A stretch of DNA of 64,000 nucleotides from Pseudanabaena yagii GIHE-NHR1. GTDB taxonomy: Bacteria; Cyanobacteriota; Cyanobacteriia; Pseudanabaenales; Pseudanabaenaceae. Both the position numbers and the translations under genes were made by a program. The stretch lies in NCBI RefSeq assembly GCF_012863495.1, contig NZ_JAAVJL010000003.1, positions 124,001 through 188,000 of the forward strand. The letters run 5' to 3'. This document shows, piece by piece, positions 51,192 to 59,869 of this stretch; position 1 is the stretch's first letter; the number at the start of each line of letters is the position of its first letter. The notes beneath the pieces were generated by a model. The model had not been told where the DNA came from. It did not search any database and was given only the letters and a program-made list of their open reading frames with translations.

Positions 51192-51926
51192 ATGGCTGAC
51201 ATCCAACAACTACGACTACTCGAAGAAGGAGTCGATGTTTGGAATCGGTGGCGCGATCAGCATCCAGATATCGAGATCGACTTCCAAGAAGCCCAATTAA
51301 ACATTGCAAATTTACGCTATGCCAACCTAAGCAAAGCCAATCTCGCAGACGCAGATCTCTATCATGCAAACTTGATAGAGGCGAACTTGCAATATGCAAA
51401 CTTAACGCGAGCAGTTTTAAATGGAGCGATCGCCACAGGTTCTCTCAGCCATGCCAACCTTAGTGAAGCGAACCTTTACAGTTCCATTTTTAACTTTGCC
51501 GACATGAGCTATGTGAACCTACAAAATGCCACAGCGATCGCTGCAAATTTCAATAGTGTCAATCTTCAAGGAGCGAACTTGCAAAATATCAATGCTAGTC
51601 ATGCAATCTTCTGGCAAACAAACTTGCTCGAAACGAACTTGAATAAAGCAGTTTTTTGGGGAGCAAAATTTTACTGCGCTAACTTAAGGCGATCGCTATT
51701 ACAAGAAACCGATCTTAGCGGTGCAGACCTGAGTGGAGCCGATTTGCGCGAAGCCGATCTCAGTGGAGCCGATTTGCGCGAGGCAAATTTAAGTCGAGTT
51801 AACCTAGAGGGCGCAAACTTAGAGGGGATTCGGTGGGGCAAGGATGTACGCGGGCGCGATACCAATTGGCAGAATGCGATCGGGCTTCAGTCAGCACTAA
51901 ACGTTCCTAAAGCACTCTTACGATAG
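51192..51926 (+). CDS. Pentapeptide repeat protein
   Basis: The 244-residue protein starts MADIQQLRLLEEGVDVWNRW after a strong ribosome binding site AGGAGG. From about residue 30 it is made of A(N/D)Lxx repeats, such as LRYANLSKANLADADLYHAN and, near the end, DLSGADLSGADLREADLSGA. Two almost identical 30-bp blocks around 51715-51780 show recent repeat duplication. The closing segment WGKDVRGRDTNWQNAIGLQS is a helical cap. Function is unknown. It lies 177 bp after the second Septu-like pair. Confidence 0.88.
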   Translation: MADIQQLRLLEEGVDVWNRWRDQHPDIEIDFQEAQLNIANLRYANLSKANLADADLYHANLIEANLQYANLTRAVLNGAIATGSLSHANLSEANLYSSIFNFADMSYVNLQNATAIAANFNSVNLQGANLQNINASHAIFWQTNLLETNLNKAVFWGAKFYCANLRRSLLQETDLSGADLSGADLREADLSGADLREANLSRVNLEGANLEGIRWGKDVRGRDTNWQNAIGLQSALNVPKALLR

Positions 51927-51961
51927 GATAGACATTCTATTAGTGCATTGCGTAAAAAAAT

Positions 51962-52006
51962 AGAAATTTTGGAAAGCGTGGCTTAGCTACGCTTTCCAAA
52001 ATTTCT
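51962..52006. terminator. 21-bp-arm hairpin with TTA loop
   Basis: AGAAATTTTGGAAAGCGT on the left pairs with its inverse on the right, with one G-T wobble near the loop. It ends the pentapeptide-repeat gene. The outer bases TAGTGCA and TGCACTA extend the symmetry beyond an A-run. Confidence 0.75.
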
Positions 52007-52061
52007 CTGCACTAAATTGCTATGTTAAAATCATCAAGCAACAAAACTAACTGGATTCATT

Positions 52062-52763
52062 ATGACTATTACGGTTAGCGCAAAGGTAAACGATCCAAAA
52101 GAGATTGTAGAAGTCAAGCCAGAAATTGTTTCTGATGTTTGGGTAAGAGCCTCTTGGGAAGAATTTCTAGCTCTTGCTGAAGAACCAAGCTTAGACAAGG
52201 CTAAATTTTACTATGACCAGCATCTAATGAGGATTGAAATGTCACCCATTGGACCAATTCATGCCCATGAGAATTCAATTGTTTCTAACGTCATTCGCCT
52301 ATTTGCTACTCTCGCGAATATTGTTATCTATGAGTATACCAACTGTAGTTTCAGGAAAAAGAACAACGCAGAATTTCAGCCAGATATAGCTTTTTTCTTG
52401 GGAACTGGATTGAAGATTCCACCCAGAAATAATGCTCCTGTTGATCTAAATGAGTTCGATTTACCGACCCTAGTTGTAGAAATTTCAGCAACTACTATTC
52501 AAGATGATTTAAGTTACAAACGATTGCTCTATGAGCGTTTAGGCATTCAAGAGTATTGGGCAGTGAACGCCAATACCTCAGAAGTATTTGCCTTTGCGAT
52601 CGCTGAAGGTCATAGTGGCAGAATTAGTGCATCAAGAGTTCTCGAAGGATTAGAAATTAGTATCGTCGAAGAAGCCTTAAAACGTAGTCAAGCGGATGAA
52701 GATGATGGCGCGATCGCAAGATGGTTATTACAGACTTTCGCGAAATCTCCGACCGAATCCTGA
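52062..52763 (+). CDS. Uma2 family endonuclease-like protein (DUF820)
   Basis: The 233-residue protein has the Uma2 restriction-endonuclease-like fold. NAEFQPDIAFFLGTG holds the first acidic residue, LPTLVVEISATTIQDDLSYK the E-x-S core with the following Lys, and LYERLGIQEYWAVN a later motif. The family is greatly expanded in cyanobacteria and its role is unknown. It starts at 52062 and ends 16 bp before recQ, so the two may share a transcript. Confidence 0.87.
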   Translation: MTITVSAKVNDPKEIVEVKPEIVSDVWVRASWEEFLALAEEPSLDKAKFYYDQHLMRIEMSPIGPIHAHENSIVSNVIRLFATLANIVIYEYTNCSFRKKNNAEFQPDIAFFLGTGLKIPPRNNAPVDLNEFDLPTLVVEISATTIQDDLSYKRLLYERLGIQEYWAVNANTSEVFAFAIAEGHSGRISASRVLEGLEISIVEEALKRSQADEDDGAIARWLLQTFAKSPTES

Positions 52764-52779
52764 TCCCGAATCCTAATCT

Positions 52780-55002
52780 ATGACAAGCAATCCTTTACAG
52801 CAAGCACTGAAACAATACTTTGGTTATGACTCCTTTCGTGCTGGTCAGCGTGAGATTATCGAAGCCCATCTTGCGGGGCGTGACACCTTGGCGATTATGC
52901 CCACAGGGGGCGGAAAATCCATTTGCTTTCAGTTACCAGCCTTATTAAAAACTGGTGTAACTATCGTTGTATCGCCTTTGATCGCCTTGATGCAGGATCA
53001 AGTTACAGCGCTTAAAGAGAATGGCATTGGCGCAACTTTTTTAAACAGTACTTTGTCAGGTCGAGAAACTCATCTGCGATCGCAAGCAATTTTAAATGGA
53101 GCGATTAAACTCATTTATGTTGCACCTGAACGCTTATTTGCCGAGCAGTTTATCGAATTTCTGAATATCGTTAAAAACAAAATTGGCATTGCAGGATTTG
53201 CGATCGATGAAGCCCATTGCGTCTCAGAATGGGGGCATGATTTTCGTCCTGAATATCGTCAATTGAGCCGTCTGCGACAGTTCTATCCCGATGTCCCCGT
53301 CATTGGCTTGACGGCTACGGCAACAGAACGAGTTAGAGAAGATATCATTCAACAATTGCAGTTGCAACAGCCCTACGTTCATGTTGCTAGCTTCAATCGC
53401 AATAATCTCTATTATGAAGTTGTTCCCAAACAAGGAACTGAACAATCCTATGTGGATTTGTTAAGGCAAATCAAGAGAATGCAAGGTTCAGGAATTGTCT
53501 ATTGCCTCAGTCGTAAGCGTGTCAATGAAATCGCAGAACGTTTGCGAGAGGATGGGATTGTGGCGATCCCCTATCATGCGGGTTTGAGTGCTAAGGAACG
53601 GGAAGAAAATCAGACTCGATGGATTCGGGATGATGTGCAAGTGATGGTAGCCACGATCGCTTTCGGAATGGGAATTAATAAGCCCGATGTGCGGTTTGTA
53701 ATTCATTATGACTTGCCCAAAAATATTGAAGGCTATTATCAAGAATCAGGTCGGGCTGGGCGGGATGGCGAGGATTCCCACTGTACATTATTTTTAGGCT
53801 ATGGGGATTTAGAAACGATCAAATATCTCATTGCCCAAAAGGTCGATCCACATACCAATGAGCCATTGGAAGCGGAACAAAGAATTGCTCAACAGCAATT
53901 GCGCCAAGTCGTTGACTATGCCGAAGGTGTCGCCTGTCGTCGCACCATTCTCTTACGCTATTTTGGCGAACATTTTCATGGCGATTGCGCCAATTGCGAT
54001 AACTGCCTCACGCCGAAGCCAATGGAAGATTGGACAGTGGAGGCTCAGAAATTCTTATCCTGCGTGGCAAGGGTCAAGGAACGATTTGGAGCAGGTCATG
54101 TAATTGATATTTTGCGAGGTTCAATGAATAAAAAGATTTTGCAGCATGGGCATGAAAGTCTTTCTACTCATGGCATCGGTAAAGATCGGAGTCTCGATGA
54201 ATGGCGACAACTTTCGCGATCGCTAATTCATCAAGGTTATTTAACCCAAACTACTGATGGTTATGCAATTCTCAAACTCAATGATCGCAGTTGGGAAGTG
54301 ATGCGTGGTCAGCGTAATGTGCTATTGCCGATTGAACGGGATACGGAACCTGTAACTGTTACAGAGCGCGAAACGAGCGAAAGACCTGTTGATGTGGAAA
54401 TTCTCTTTGAGAGACTTCGCCTACTACGCAAAAATCTCGCCGATGAGCAGGAAGTTCCGCCCTACGTGATTTTTAGCAATGCTACTCTCAATCAAATGGC
54501 TGAACAGCAACCCACAAGTCGCAAAGAATTTGCGAAATTATCGGGCGTTGGCGCAAAGAAATTAGAGCAGTATGCCGATGATTTTATCGCCATCATTCTC
54601 GAACATCATCTCAAATATCCACCTGCGGAACCTGAAGAATCAACAACTTCTAGGGTTAAGCAAGAATCGGTCACGCCTAAATCCAAGCTATCTAAAGCAA
54701 GTACCCAGCGTGAAACCTTGGCGATGTATGAGAATGGTCTAGATATTGATGAAATTGCTCGCGATCGCGGACTCAAACCTGCAACAGTCTGGACACATCT
54801 CGTACAACTAATTGAGGCGGGCTATGCGATTAATTGCGATCGCCTTGTAACGCCAGAACGCCAAAATGTCATTTATGAAGCTCTCGAAGCGATCGGTGGT
54901 GATTCCCTTCGTAATCTCTTCGATCATCTCCGAGAGGAATACACCTATGACGAGATTAAAATTGTGCGTGCCATCTGGCAAAACGAAAAGGAACCGCTAT
55001 AG
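52780..55002 (+). CDS. recQ: ATP-dependent DNA helicase RecQ
   Basis: The 740-residue protein has the RecQ helicase core with Walker A MPTGGGKSICFQLP and DEAH box GFAIDEAHCVSEWGHDFRP. The GMGINKPDVRFVIHYDLPK and QESGRAGRDG motifs follow. A zinc site appears in ACRRTILLRYFGEHFHGDCA and NCDNCLTPK, then an RQC domain and an HRDC domain near 540-610. An extra C-terminal HTH (ETLAMYENGLDIDEIARDRG) may bind DNA. RecQ unwinds structures during recombination and repair. It ends 5 bp before the convergent chrA stop. Confidence 0.95.
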   Translation: MTSNPLQQALKQYFGYDSFRAGQREIIEAHLAGRDTLAIMPTGGGKSICFQLPALLKTGVTIVVSPLIALMQDQVTALKENGIGATFLNSTLSGRETHLRSQAILNGAIKLIYVAPERLFAEQFIEFLNIVKNKIGIAGFAIDEAHCVSEWGHDFRPEYRQLSRLRQFYPDVPVIGLTATATERVREDIIQQLQLQQPYVHVASFNRNNLYYEVVPKQGTEQSYVDLLRQIKRMQGSGIVYCLSRKRVNEIAERLREDGIVAIPYHAGLSAKEREENQTRWIRDDVQVMVATIAFGMGINKPDVRFVIHYDLPKNIEGYYQESGRAGRDGEDSHCTLFLGYGDLETIKYLIAQKVDPHTNEPLEAEQRIAQQQLRQVVDYAEGVACRRTILLRYFGEHFHGDCANCDNCLTPKPMEDWTVEAQKFLSCVARVKERFGAGHVIDILRGSMNKKILQHGHESLSTHGIGKDRSLDEWRQLSRSLIHQGYLTQTTDGYAILKLNDRSWEVMRGQRNVLLPIERDTEPVTVTERETSERPVDVEILFERLRLLRKNLADEQEVPPYVIFSNATLNQMAEQQPTSRKEFAKLSGVGAKKLEQYADDFIAIILEHHLKYPPAEPEESTTSRVKQESVTPKSKLSKASTQRETLAMYENGLDIDEIARDRGLKPATVWTHLVQLIEAGYAINCDRLVTPERQNVIYEALEAIGGDSLRNLFDHLREEYTYDEIKIVRAIWQNEKEPL

Positions 55003-55007
55003 TGACC

Positions 55008-56243
55008 TTAGACAAATAACTTAAGCAACCAACCGATCGCACCTCCAGCGATTATTAACCAAGCGGAATTGACCTTGGGAAATTTGAGCAAGATTGTGAG
55101 ACTAGCGATCGCCACTGCAACTGTCCAGATATCAATGAAAGTACTCTTTCCTAATTCCCATGCTACGGCTGCCATTAATCCAATGGAAGCAGCATTTACC
55201 CCATCGAGAAAACCTGCTGTCCAAGGAGATTTGCGTAAATTAGACACAAAAGGATTGATCGCCAGTACTAGGATAAACGCTGGTAAAAAAATGCCAACCG
55301 TAGCTGCGATCGCCCCCAAATTTCCTGCTAAGAGATAGCCAATAAAGGTAGCCGTAGTTAACACAGGTCCGGGGGTAAATTGCCCGATCGCTACAGCATC
55401 TAACAATTGCTGTGAGGTTAGCCAATGAGTGCGATCGACAAATTCCTGTTGCACAAAGGCAAGCAAAACATAGCCACTACCATAAAGCACAGACCCAATT
55501 TTTAAAAAACTGAGAAATACGGTGTGCCAAGGCTTCGGTGTGATAGTAGGTGTGATATTTGTGGCGATCGCTCCTAGAGGTAAGGGAACAAAGGAAAAAG
55601 GAAAAAACAAAACTGAGAGGGATTTAGAATTTTTCAAGGATACTAAATTGCGAACAAGGCTTACTACCACACCTGCACCTAGCATTAAGGCAACTTCGTT
55701 AATTTGGAGAAAGTACAGTGCTAAAACTACAAGCCCTGCGCTCCAAGTGGGAATATTTTTTAATGCTGATTTCCCTAGTTTCCAGAGAGATTGGGAAATA
55801 ATCGCAATGATTACGGGCTTAACTCCATACAGCAACCAACCCACCGCAGGAAGCGTTTGATATTCCACATAAACGATCGCCAATCCCCAAACCAACAACA
55901 TCGCAGGCAAGATAAAACAAGCTCCTGCCACGATTACGCCCTGCCATCCCGCTTGCTCCAAACCGACATGAATTGCTAACTCCGTTGAGTTAGGTCCAGG
56001 AATGAGATTGCTGATACTTAACAAATCCAATAACTTTTCGCGACTGAGCCAGCGCCGATTTTGCACTACTTCTAATTCAATCTGGGCAATATGAGCCGCA
56101 GGCCCCCCAAAGGCGATCGCACCTAGCTTTCCGAAAACTAATGCTAACTCCCACAATGGAGTTTTGGATTTTGGCTGAGGCTCTGGGAATGAATCATTTG
56201 ATAAAATTTCTGACTTTGGATCTGGTTTGGTATACTCAGGCAT
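55008..56243 (-). CDS. chrA: Chromate efflux transporter ChrA
   Basis: The 411-residue protein contains two CHR domains with about ten membrane helices. The N-terminal domain carries the signature LGAIAFGGPAAHIAQIELEV and LLSISNLIPGPNSTELAIHV. The C-terminal one has LKIGSVLYGSGYVLLAFVQQ and AIGQFTPGPVLTTATFIGYL. ChrA exports chromate, or sulfate-like anions, using the proton gradient. No ChrB regulator is encoded nearby. ATG 56243 opens MPEYTKPDPKSEILSNDSF. Confidence 0.92.
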   Translation of the reverse strand: MPEYTKPDPKSEILSNDSFPEPQPKSKTPLWELALVFGKLGAIAFGGPAAHIAQIELEVVQNRRWLSREKLLDLLSISNLIPGPNSTELAIHVGLEQAGWQGVIVAGACFILPAMLLVWGLAIVYVEYQTLPAVGWLLYGVKPVIIAIISQSLWKLGKSALKNIPTWSAGLVVLALYFLQINEVALMLGAGVVVSLVRNLVSLKNSKSLSVLFFPFSFVPLPLGAIATNITPTITPKPWHTVFLSFLKIGSVLYGSGYVLLAFVQQEFVDRTHWLTSQQLLDAVAIGQFTPGPVLTTATFIGYLLAGNLGAIAATVGIFLPAFILVLAINPFVSNLRKSPWTAGFLDGVNAASIGLMAAVAWELGKSTFIDIWTVAVAIASLTILLKFPKVNSAWLIIAGGAIGWLLKLFV

Positions 56244-56422
56244 ATTTTTTTGGAATTATCTGCGACATACTCTGTTAAATAAATCCCAACCAGATTTAAG
56301 TTATGAATAGAGTCTCTAGCCAAAAAACTCTTGTAATAGTTGACTCTGTTGAGCATACACAAAGCTCTATACTTTTTGTAAGTATCCCAGAATACTAAAT
56401 AGTTTTTGCCAAAGATATTGTC

Positions 56423-57004
56423 ATGGTAGACCTACTCAAATCCCTGAAAACACAGCAGTTGCCCAATCCTGAAAGCTCCGATCAAGGATGTGGTCATTCA
56501 TCTGAGCCGATGTTTTACTACTTTGCGTATGGCTCCTGTATGTGTCCTGTGGATTTAAAGCGATCGCTAGGTGAGTCTGCCCATCAATATGTTGTTGGTG
56601 TCGCCCGTTTAAATGGTTATAAGCTAGGATTTTATTACCGTTCACCTCACCGTGGTTGTGGTTGCTTAGATATTGTCAAAGATCCTAATACCTATGTAGA
56701 AGGAGTCCTATATTGCTTACCTCTACGCCTTAGCGATCGCTTAGATATTCGTGAAGATGTCTCAAAAGGCGGCTATCAGCATGAATTGATCACAGTCACG
56801 GTTGATCAAAAGGTTTATACCAATGTCAGAACCTATAGTGTTGTCAACAAGCTAGCCCGCGAACTCGCTCCTAATGATTGGTATTCCAATGTGGTATTAC
56901 GCGGCGCATCTACCTGTGGTTTAACCGAAAAGTATTTCTGGCAATTGTTCTATCACATTTACAAATTGCAGTCCTACAACTACAACTATCAAGAATGTGG
57001 CTAA
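56423..57004 (+). CDS. Gamma-glutamylcyclotransferase-like (AIG2 family) protein
   Basis: The GGCT/AIG2 fold is indicated by FYYFAYGSCMCPVDLKRSLG (the YGS nucleotide-like loop) and VEGVLYCLPLRLSDRLDIRE, which holds the catalytic glutamate region. The product may cyclise gamma-glutamyl dipeptides or cleave glutathione-related amides. The N-terminal 30 residues are a variable extension. Cys and Tyr are frequent in the rest (HRGCGCLDIVKD, LQSYNYNYQECG). It is divergent from chrA. A hairpin terminator follows at once. Confidence 0.82.
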   Translation: MVDLLKSLKTQQLPNPESSDQGCGHSSEPMFYYFAYGSCMCPVDLKRSLGESAHQYVVGVARLNGYKLGFYYRSPHRGCGCLDIVKDPNTYVEGVLYCLPLRLSDRLDIREDVSKGGYQHELITVTVDQKVYTNVRTYSVVNKLARELAPNDWYSNVVLRGASTCGLTEKYFWQLFYHIYKLQSYNYNYQECG

Positions 57005-57007
57005 AGT

Positions 57008-57040
57008 AAAGAAGTGCGGTACAAAGTACCGCACTTCTTT
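57008..57040 (+). terminator. Terminator after the GGCT-like gene
   Basis: AAAGAAGTGCGGTAC and its inverse enclose AAA, followed by a T-run. Confidence 0.88.
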
Positions 57041-57113
57041 TTTAATTAACAGAGATTGGGAAACGCGATAGTAATTTTCATCTTGCTGTAGACAAAACGA
57101 AAACTACTATAAT

Positions 57114-57156
57114 AAATAGTTGAAAAGTACTGCCAATTAAAGCTTTTCAACTATTT
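57114..57156 (+). promoter_or_regulatory. 14-bp inverted repeat in the leader of the MpaB-like gene
   Basis: AAATAGTTGAAAAG (57114-57127) is perfectly inverted as CTTTTCAACTATTT (57143-57156), 12 bases before the ATG. In RNA it would form a stem next to the ribosome binding region. A regulator site is the alternative. Confidence 0.55.
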
Positions 57157-57168
57157 ACTTAGAATGCG

Positions 57169-58023
57169 ATGAGAAAGCCAATTACAGAGCGTATTGCCCA
57201 GCTAGATCCACAGCAGGATTGTCAAGAAATTATCTTTTTGCTCACATATCATGTTTTTCCTTGGGATATTGAGCGGGCTTTAGAATTTGCCCTATTTCGC
57301 ACCTATGCCATTCCTGCCATCTCTAGCCTCTTAGCGAAAACAGGAGAATTTATTAAGCGACCCCGTAAGCGTTACGACGATACGGAACTAATCATGTCAG
57401 AAATTGTTGAACATGGCTATGATAGCGATCGCGGTCAAAGGGCATTGCGGCGCATGAACCAAATGCATGGACGATTTCCAATTAGCAACGAAGACTTTCT
57501 CTATGTCCTCAGCACCTTCATTTACGAACCAATTCGTTGGTTAGACCGCTACGGATGGCGATCGCTAACGCGCAATGAGCAACTGGCTTGTTTTTACTTT
57601 TATCGAGAGGTGGGCTTACGGATGAATATTCGTGATATCCCTGAAGATTTCGATCAATTTGAGCAGTTTAACCGCAATTACGAGCAAAACAATTTTGTTC
57701 TAGCTACTTCAAATCGAATCATCGCTAAAGTTACGGTAAATTTATTTTTAAGTTTTTATTTACCACGATTACTATGGTCACTAGGAAGACCTCTTATTTA
57801 CGCTGCACTTGACGATCCTTTAATGGCAGCACTTTCTCTTCCTTGTCCACCTGCTTTTTTACGCAAAATGGTTACAGGTACTTTGAAATTACGCGGCAAA
57901 CTTGTAGGATTCCTTCCTGAACGTCGCGAACCTTTGCTAGGCACTAATCGCAAGCGCCCATCTTATCCTGAAGGTTACAAAATTGAAGAGCTAGGTACAT
58001 TCTCTAAGGATGGCTATCGGTGA
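57169..58023 (+). CDS. MpaB-like oxygenase family protein (DUF2236)
   Basis: The 284-residue protein fits the oxygenase MpaB/DUF2236 family. The evidence is DIERALEFALFRTYAIPAIS, then MSEIVEHGYDSDRGQRALRR, MNQMHGRFPISNEDFLYVLS and TFIYEPIRWLDRYGWR. The His in MHGRF and the surrounding acidic residues are likely ligands of the haem or metal centre known in related latex and rubber oxygenases. The substrate here is unknown. No membrane helix is strong, though segment VNLFLSFYLPRLLWSLG is hydrophobic. A MITE-like element begins 38 bp after the stop. Confidence 0.72.
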   Translation: MRKPITERIAQLDPQQDCQEIIFLLTYHVFPWDIERALEFALFRTYAIPAISSLLAKTGEFIKRPRKRYDDTELIMSEIVEHGYDSDRGQRALRRMNQMHGRFPISNEDFLYVLSTFIYEPIRWLDRYGWRSLTRNEQLACFYFYREVGLRMNIRDIPEDFDQFEQFNRNYEQNNFVLATSNRIIAKVTVNLFLSFYLPRLLWSLGRPLIYAALDDPLMAALSLPCPPAFLRKMVTGTLKLRGKLVGFLPERREPLLGTNRKRPSYPEGYKIEELGTFSKDGYR

Positions 58024-58061
58024 CAGACATCGTTTTGCACCCTCATTTTGGGAAATCTACA

Positions 58062-58166
58062 TATAGATAATTCAAATAAAAAATAGGGCTTCGACTCCGC
58101 TCAGCCAACGTATGTAGATGGCTGAGCGGAGTCGAAGCCTCTTTTAACCTATTTAGAACTGCTATA
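58062..58166. repeat. 105-bp MITE-like element, copy C
   Basis: It begins TATAGATAATTCAAATAA, as copy A does, and ends CTATTTAGAACTGCTATA. The central hairpin has arms GGCTTCGACTCCGCTCAG and its inverse. It is more diverged from copies A and B than those are from each other. Confidence 0.75.
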
Positions 58167-58237
58167 CCCTTTGTAGTGATGAGATAGTTTATGGATAAGC
58201 GATTAGAGGAATTTTATAAGGTTGATGCAACTAGACA

Positions 58238-58603
58238 CTACAAACGTCCTGCACTGACATTTTTATTACGGCGTAATGATTCTAGTTGTTTTAGTTGTTG
58301 AGACTGTTCTTGCAAACGTAGCGATAGGCGATCTCCTACCAGTTCACATAAATCAAAAATAAATGGTTCCACAATTTCGTAATACACACTCACACCTTGG
58401 GGAGTCCGCGATACAATTCCTGCCTGCGCTAAAATCTTCAGGTGCTTGGAGACATTTGCCTGCCCCAGCCCCGTTTCTTCCATAATTTCAGTAACATTTT
58501 TTGAGCCTGACTTAAGAGAACACAATACTTGCAAGCGACTCAGTTCTGATAATACTTTGAAGTAATCAGCAACCTGTGTGAGAGCAGAGGGAGATAGAGT
58601 CAT
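58238..58603 (-). CDS. ArsR-family transcriptional regulator
   Basis: The winged-helix core is visible in DYFKVLSELSRLQVLCSLKS, then KNVTEIMEETGLGQANVSKH (recognition helix) and LKILAQAGIVSRTPQGVSVY. The metal-binding ELCVCDL motif of ArsR/SmtB alpha-3 is not present; SELSRLQVL stands in its place. It is thus unlikely to sense As or Zn at that site. Its single Cys in LCSLKSG and one in FDLCELVG may matter for redox sensing. I chose ATG 58603 (MTLSPSALTQVADYF); ATG 58645 or 58666 could lengthen the N-terminus by up to 21 residues. A YHYH gene lies upstream on the same strand. Confidence 0.85.
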   Translation of the reverse strand: MTLSPSALTQVADYFKVLSELSRLQVLCSLKSGSKNVTEIMEETGLGQANVSKHLKILAQAGIVSRTPQGVSVYYEIVEPFIFDLCELVGDRLSLRLQEQSQQLKQLESLRRNKNVSAGRL

Positions 58604-58708
58604 AATATCGCTAGAAAGCCTTGAATATTTGTGTTTTGCTTTCATTATTATATAGTTGTATAGCATGATTGACTATGCTTCCTATCAATATAGCAATGAA
58701 AAAGATTA

Positions 58709-59869
58709 CTAGGGCACTCCTAATGCATCACGCAATGTCTGCTCACTGATTCCTAAACGCTCTGCGGAAATTTCTAGATTAGGAGGGGGCGCACCAAGAG
58801 CATCGCGCAGCTTTTGTTCGCTAATTCCTAACTTCTGTGCGGCAATTGCCAAATTAGGACGACGTGGAGGAGCATTCCCAAAATCTTGGGGAGGAAAACC
58901 CTCTCTCCTTCTTGGTCTGGGACCACTAATTGTCATCACATCGCTCATTTTATAGGAACCACGCATACAACCAACCGTATAGGGAAAATCCCAAGTTGCA
59001 TGGTAGTGATACATAGAAATTTGCTTGCCATCCCAATTAATCTGATGAGTATGTCCATGACAAACATCTAAATCGGCACTCTTTAACACCTTGCCACTTT
59101 CTCCATGCCGACCGAAAATGCCAAAGCCATCGAGACTATAGCCCATCAATGTTGAATGGCCATCCTTCGTTGTCTGATCAGGTAAACAGGTAGTAGCACT
59201 GTGATAGTGATAAACCCCTGCCTCCTGTGGATGTCCCTGACAGACATCTTGGGTTTCATGGGCTACTGCATCACGTCCTAGTGCATCAAGGGCATTAAAC
59301 AAAACTGTACCCGTCAACAAAATACCAACTGCCCCCGATGCACAGCTTGGCTGGCTTGCTAGTTGGGGATTCGCAGGCAACTCTACCTGCATATTCTGAG
59401 GGGCGATACGATTGGGATTGCGATCATAGAGAAAGGCTTCGCTATTGGGAGCAATGGGATATATCCCTGTCGGATGGTTCGGCAAATCATTGGTGCTAAA
59501 AATACGCTTATTGCCTTGACGTGACATTTTAAAGCGGTAATCCCAATTAACCTTCCCTTGCACAATCGGTTTCGCGGTGAAATCGTAAGTACCATCTGAT
59601 TTAATCCAATTCCCATCTCGAAAAGCGCCACCAGCATTGGGATCGATGCGACATGCCCAGATCCAGCCAACTTTTGGGCTATTAGATATTTTGCCATCAC
59701 CTAAAGGTAATCGCTTCAGATCGACTGGATTCGCTTGAGATATCACGTTGGCAATTGTGAGATTTGGCGATCGCTCAGGCTTAGTTGCCGAGTTGACTAT
59801 CCCCACTTTTTGGAAGAGTGTAATGAGCAGAATTATTAAACAAGTGAGGCTAATAAAATATTTATTCAT
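58709..59869 (-). CDS. YHYH domain secreted protein
   Basis: The protein from ATG 59869 has a signal peptide (NKYFISLTCLIILLITLFQK). Two YHYH motifs occur: AGVYHYHSATTCLPDQT and ISMYHYHATWDFPYTVGCMR. Also present is SLDGFGIFGRHGESGKVL. The many His, Cys and Asp residues suggest metal binding in the periplasm. Near the C-terminus are two tandem helical repeats, AAQKLGISEQKLRDALG and SAERLGISEQTLRDALG. The family has no known function. An open frame up to 59911 would touch the stop of the GGDEF gene upstream, which is on the same strand. Confidence 0.85.
   Translation of the reverse strand: MNKYFISLTCLIILLITLFQKVGIVNSATKPERSPNLTIANVISQANPVDLKRLPLGDGKISNSPKVGWIWACRIDPNAGGAFRDGNWIKSDGTYDFTAKPIVQGKVNWDYRFKMSRQGNKRIFSTNDLPNHPTGIYPIAPNSEAFLYDRNPNRIAPQNMQVELPANPQLASQPSCASGAVGILLTGTVLFNALDALGRDAVAHETQDVCQGHPQEAGVYHYHSATTCLPDQTTKDGHSTLMGYSLDGFGIFGRHGESGKVLKSADLDVCHGHTHQINWDGKQISMYHYHATWDFPYTVGCMRGSYKMSDVMTISGPRPRRREGFPPQDFGNAPPRRPNLAIAAQKLGISEQKLRDALGAPPPNLEISAERLGISEQTLRDALGVP

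Noticed and set aside
58191-58304. 37-codon frame on + strand beginning MDKRLEEFYKVDATRHY
   Set aside because: Its 3' half is antisense to the ArsR gene and it has no clear RBS or homologue; too weak to list as a gene.
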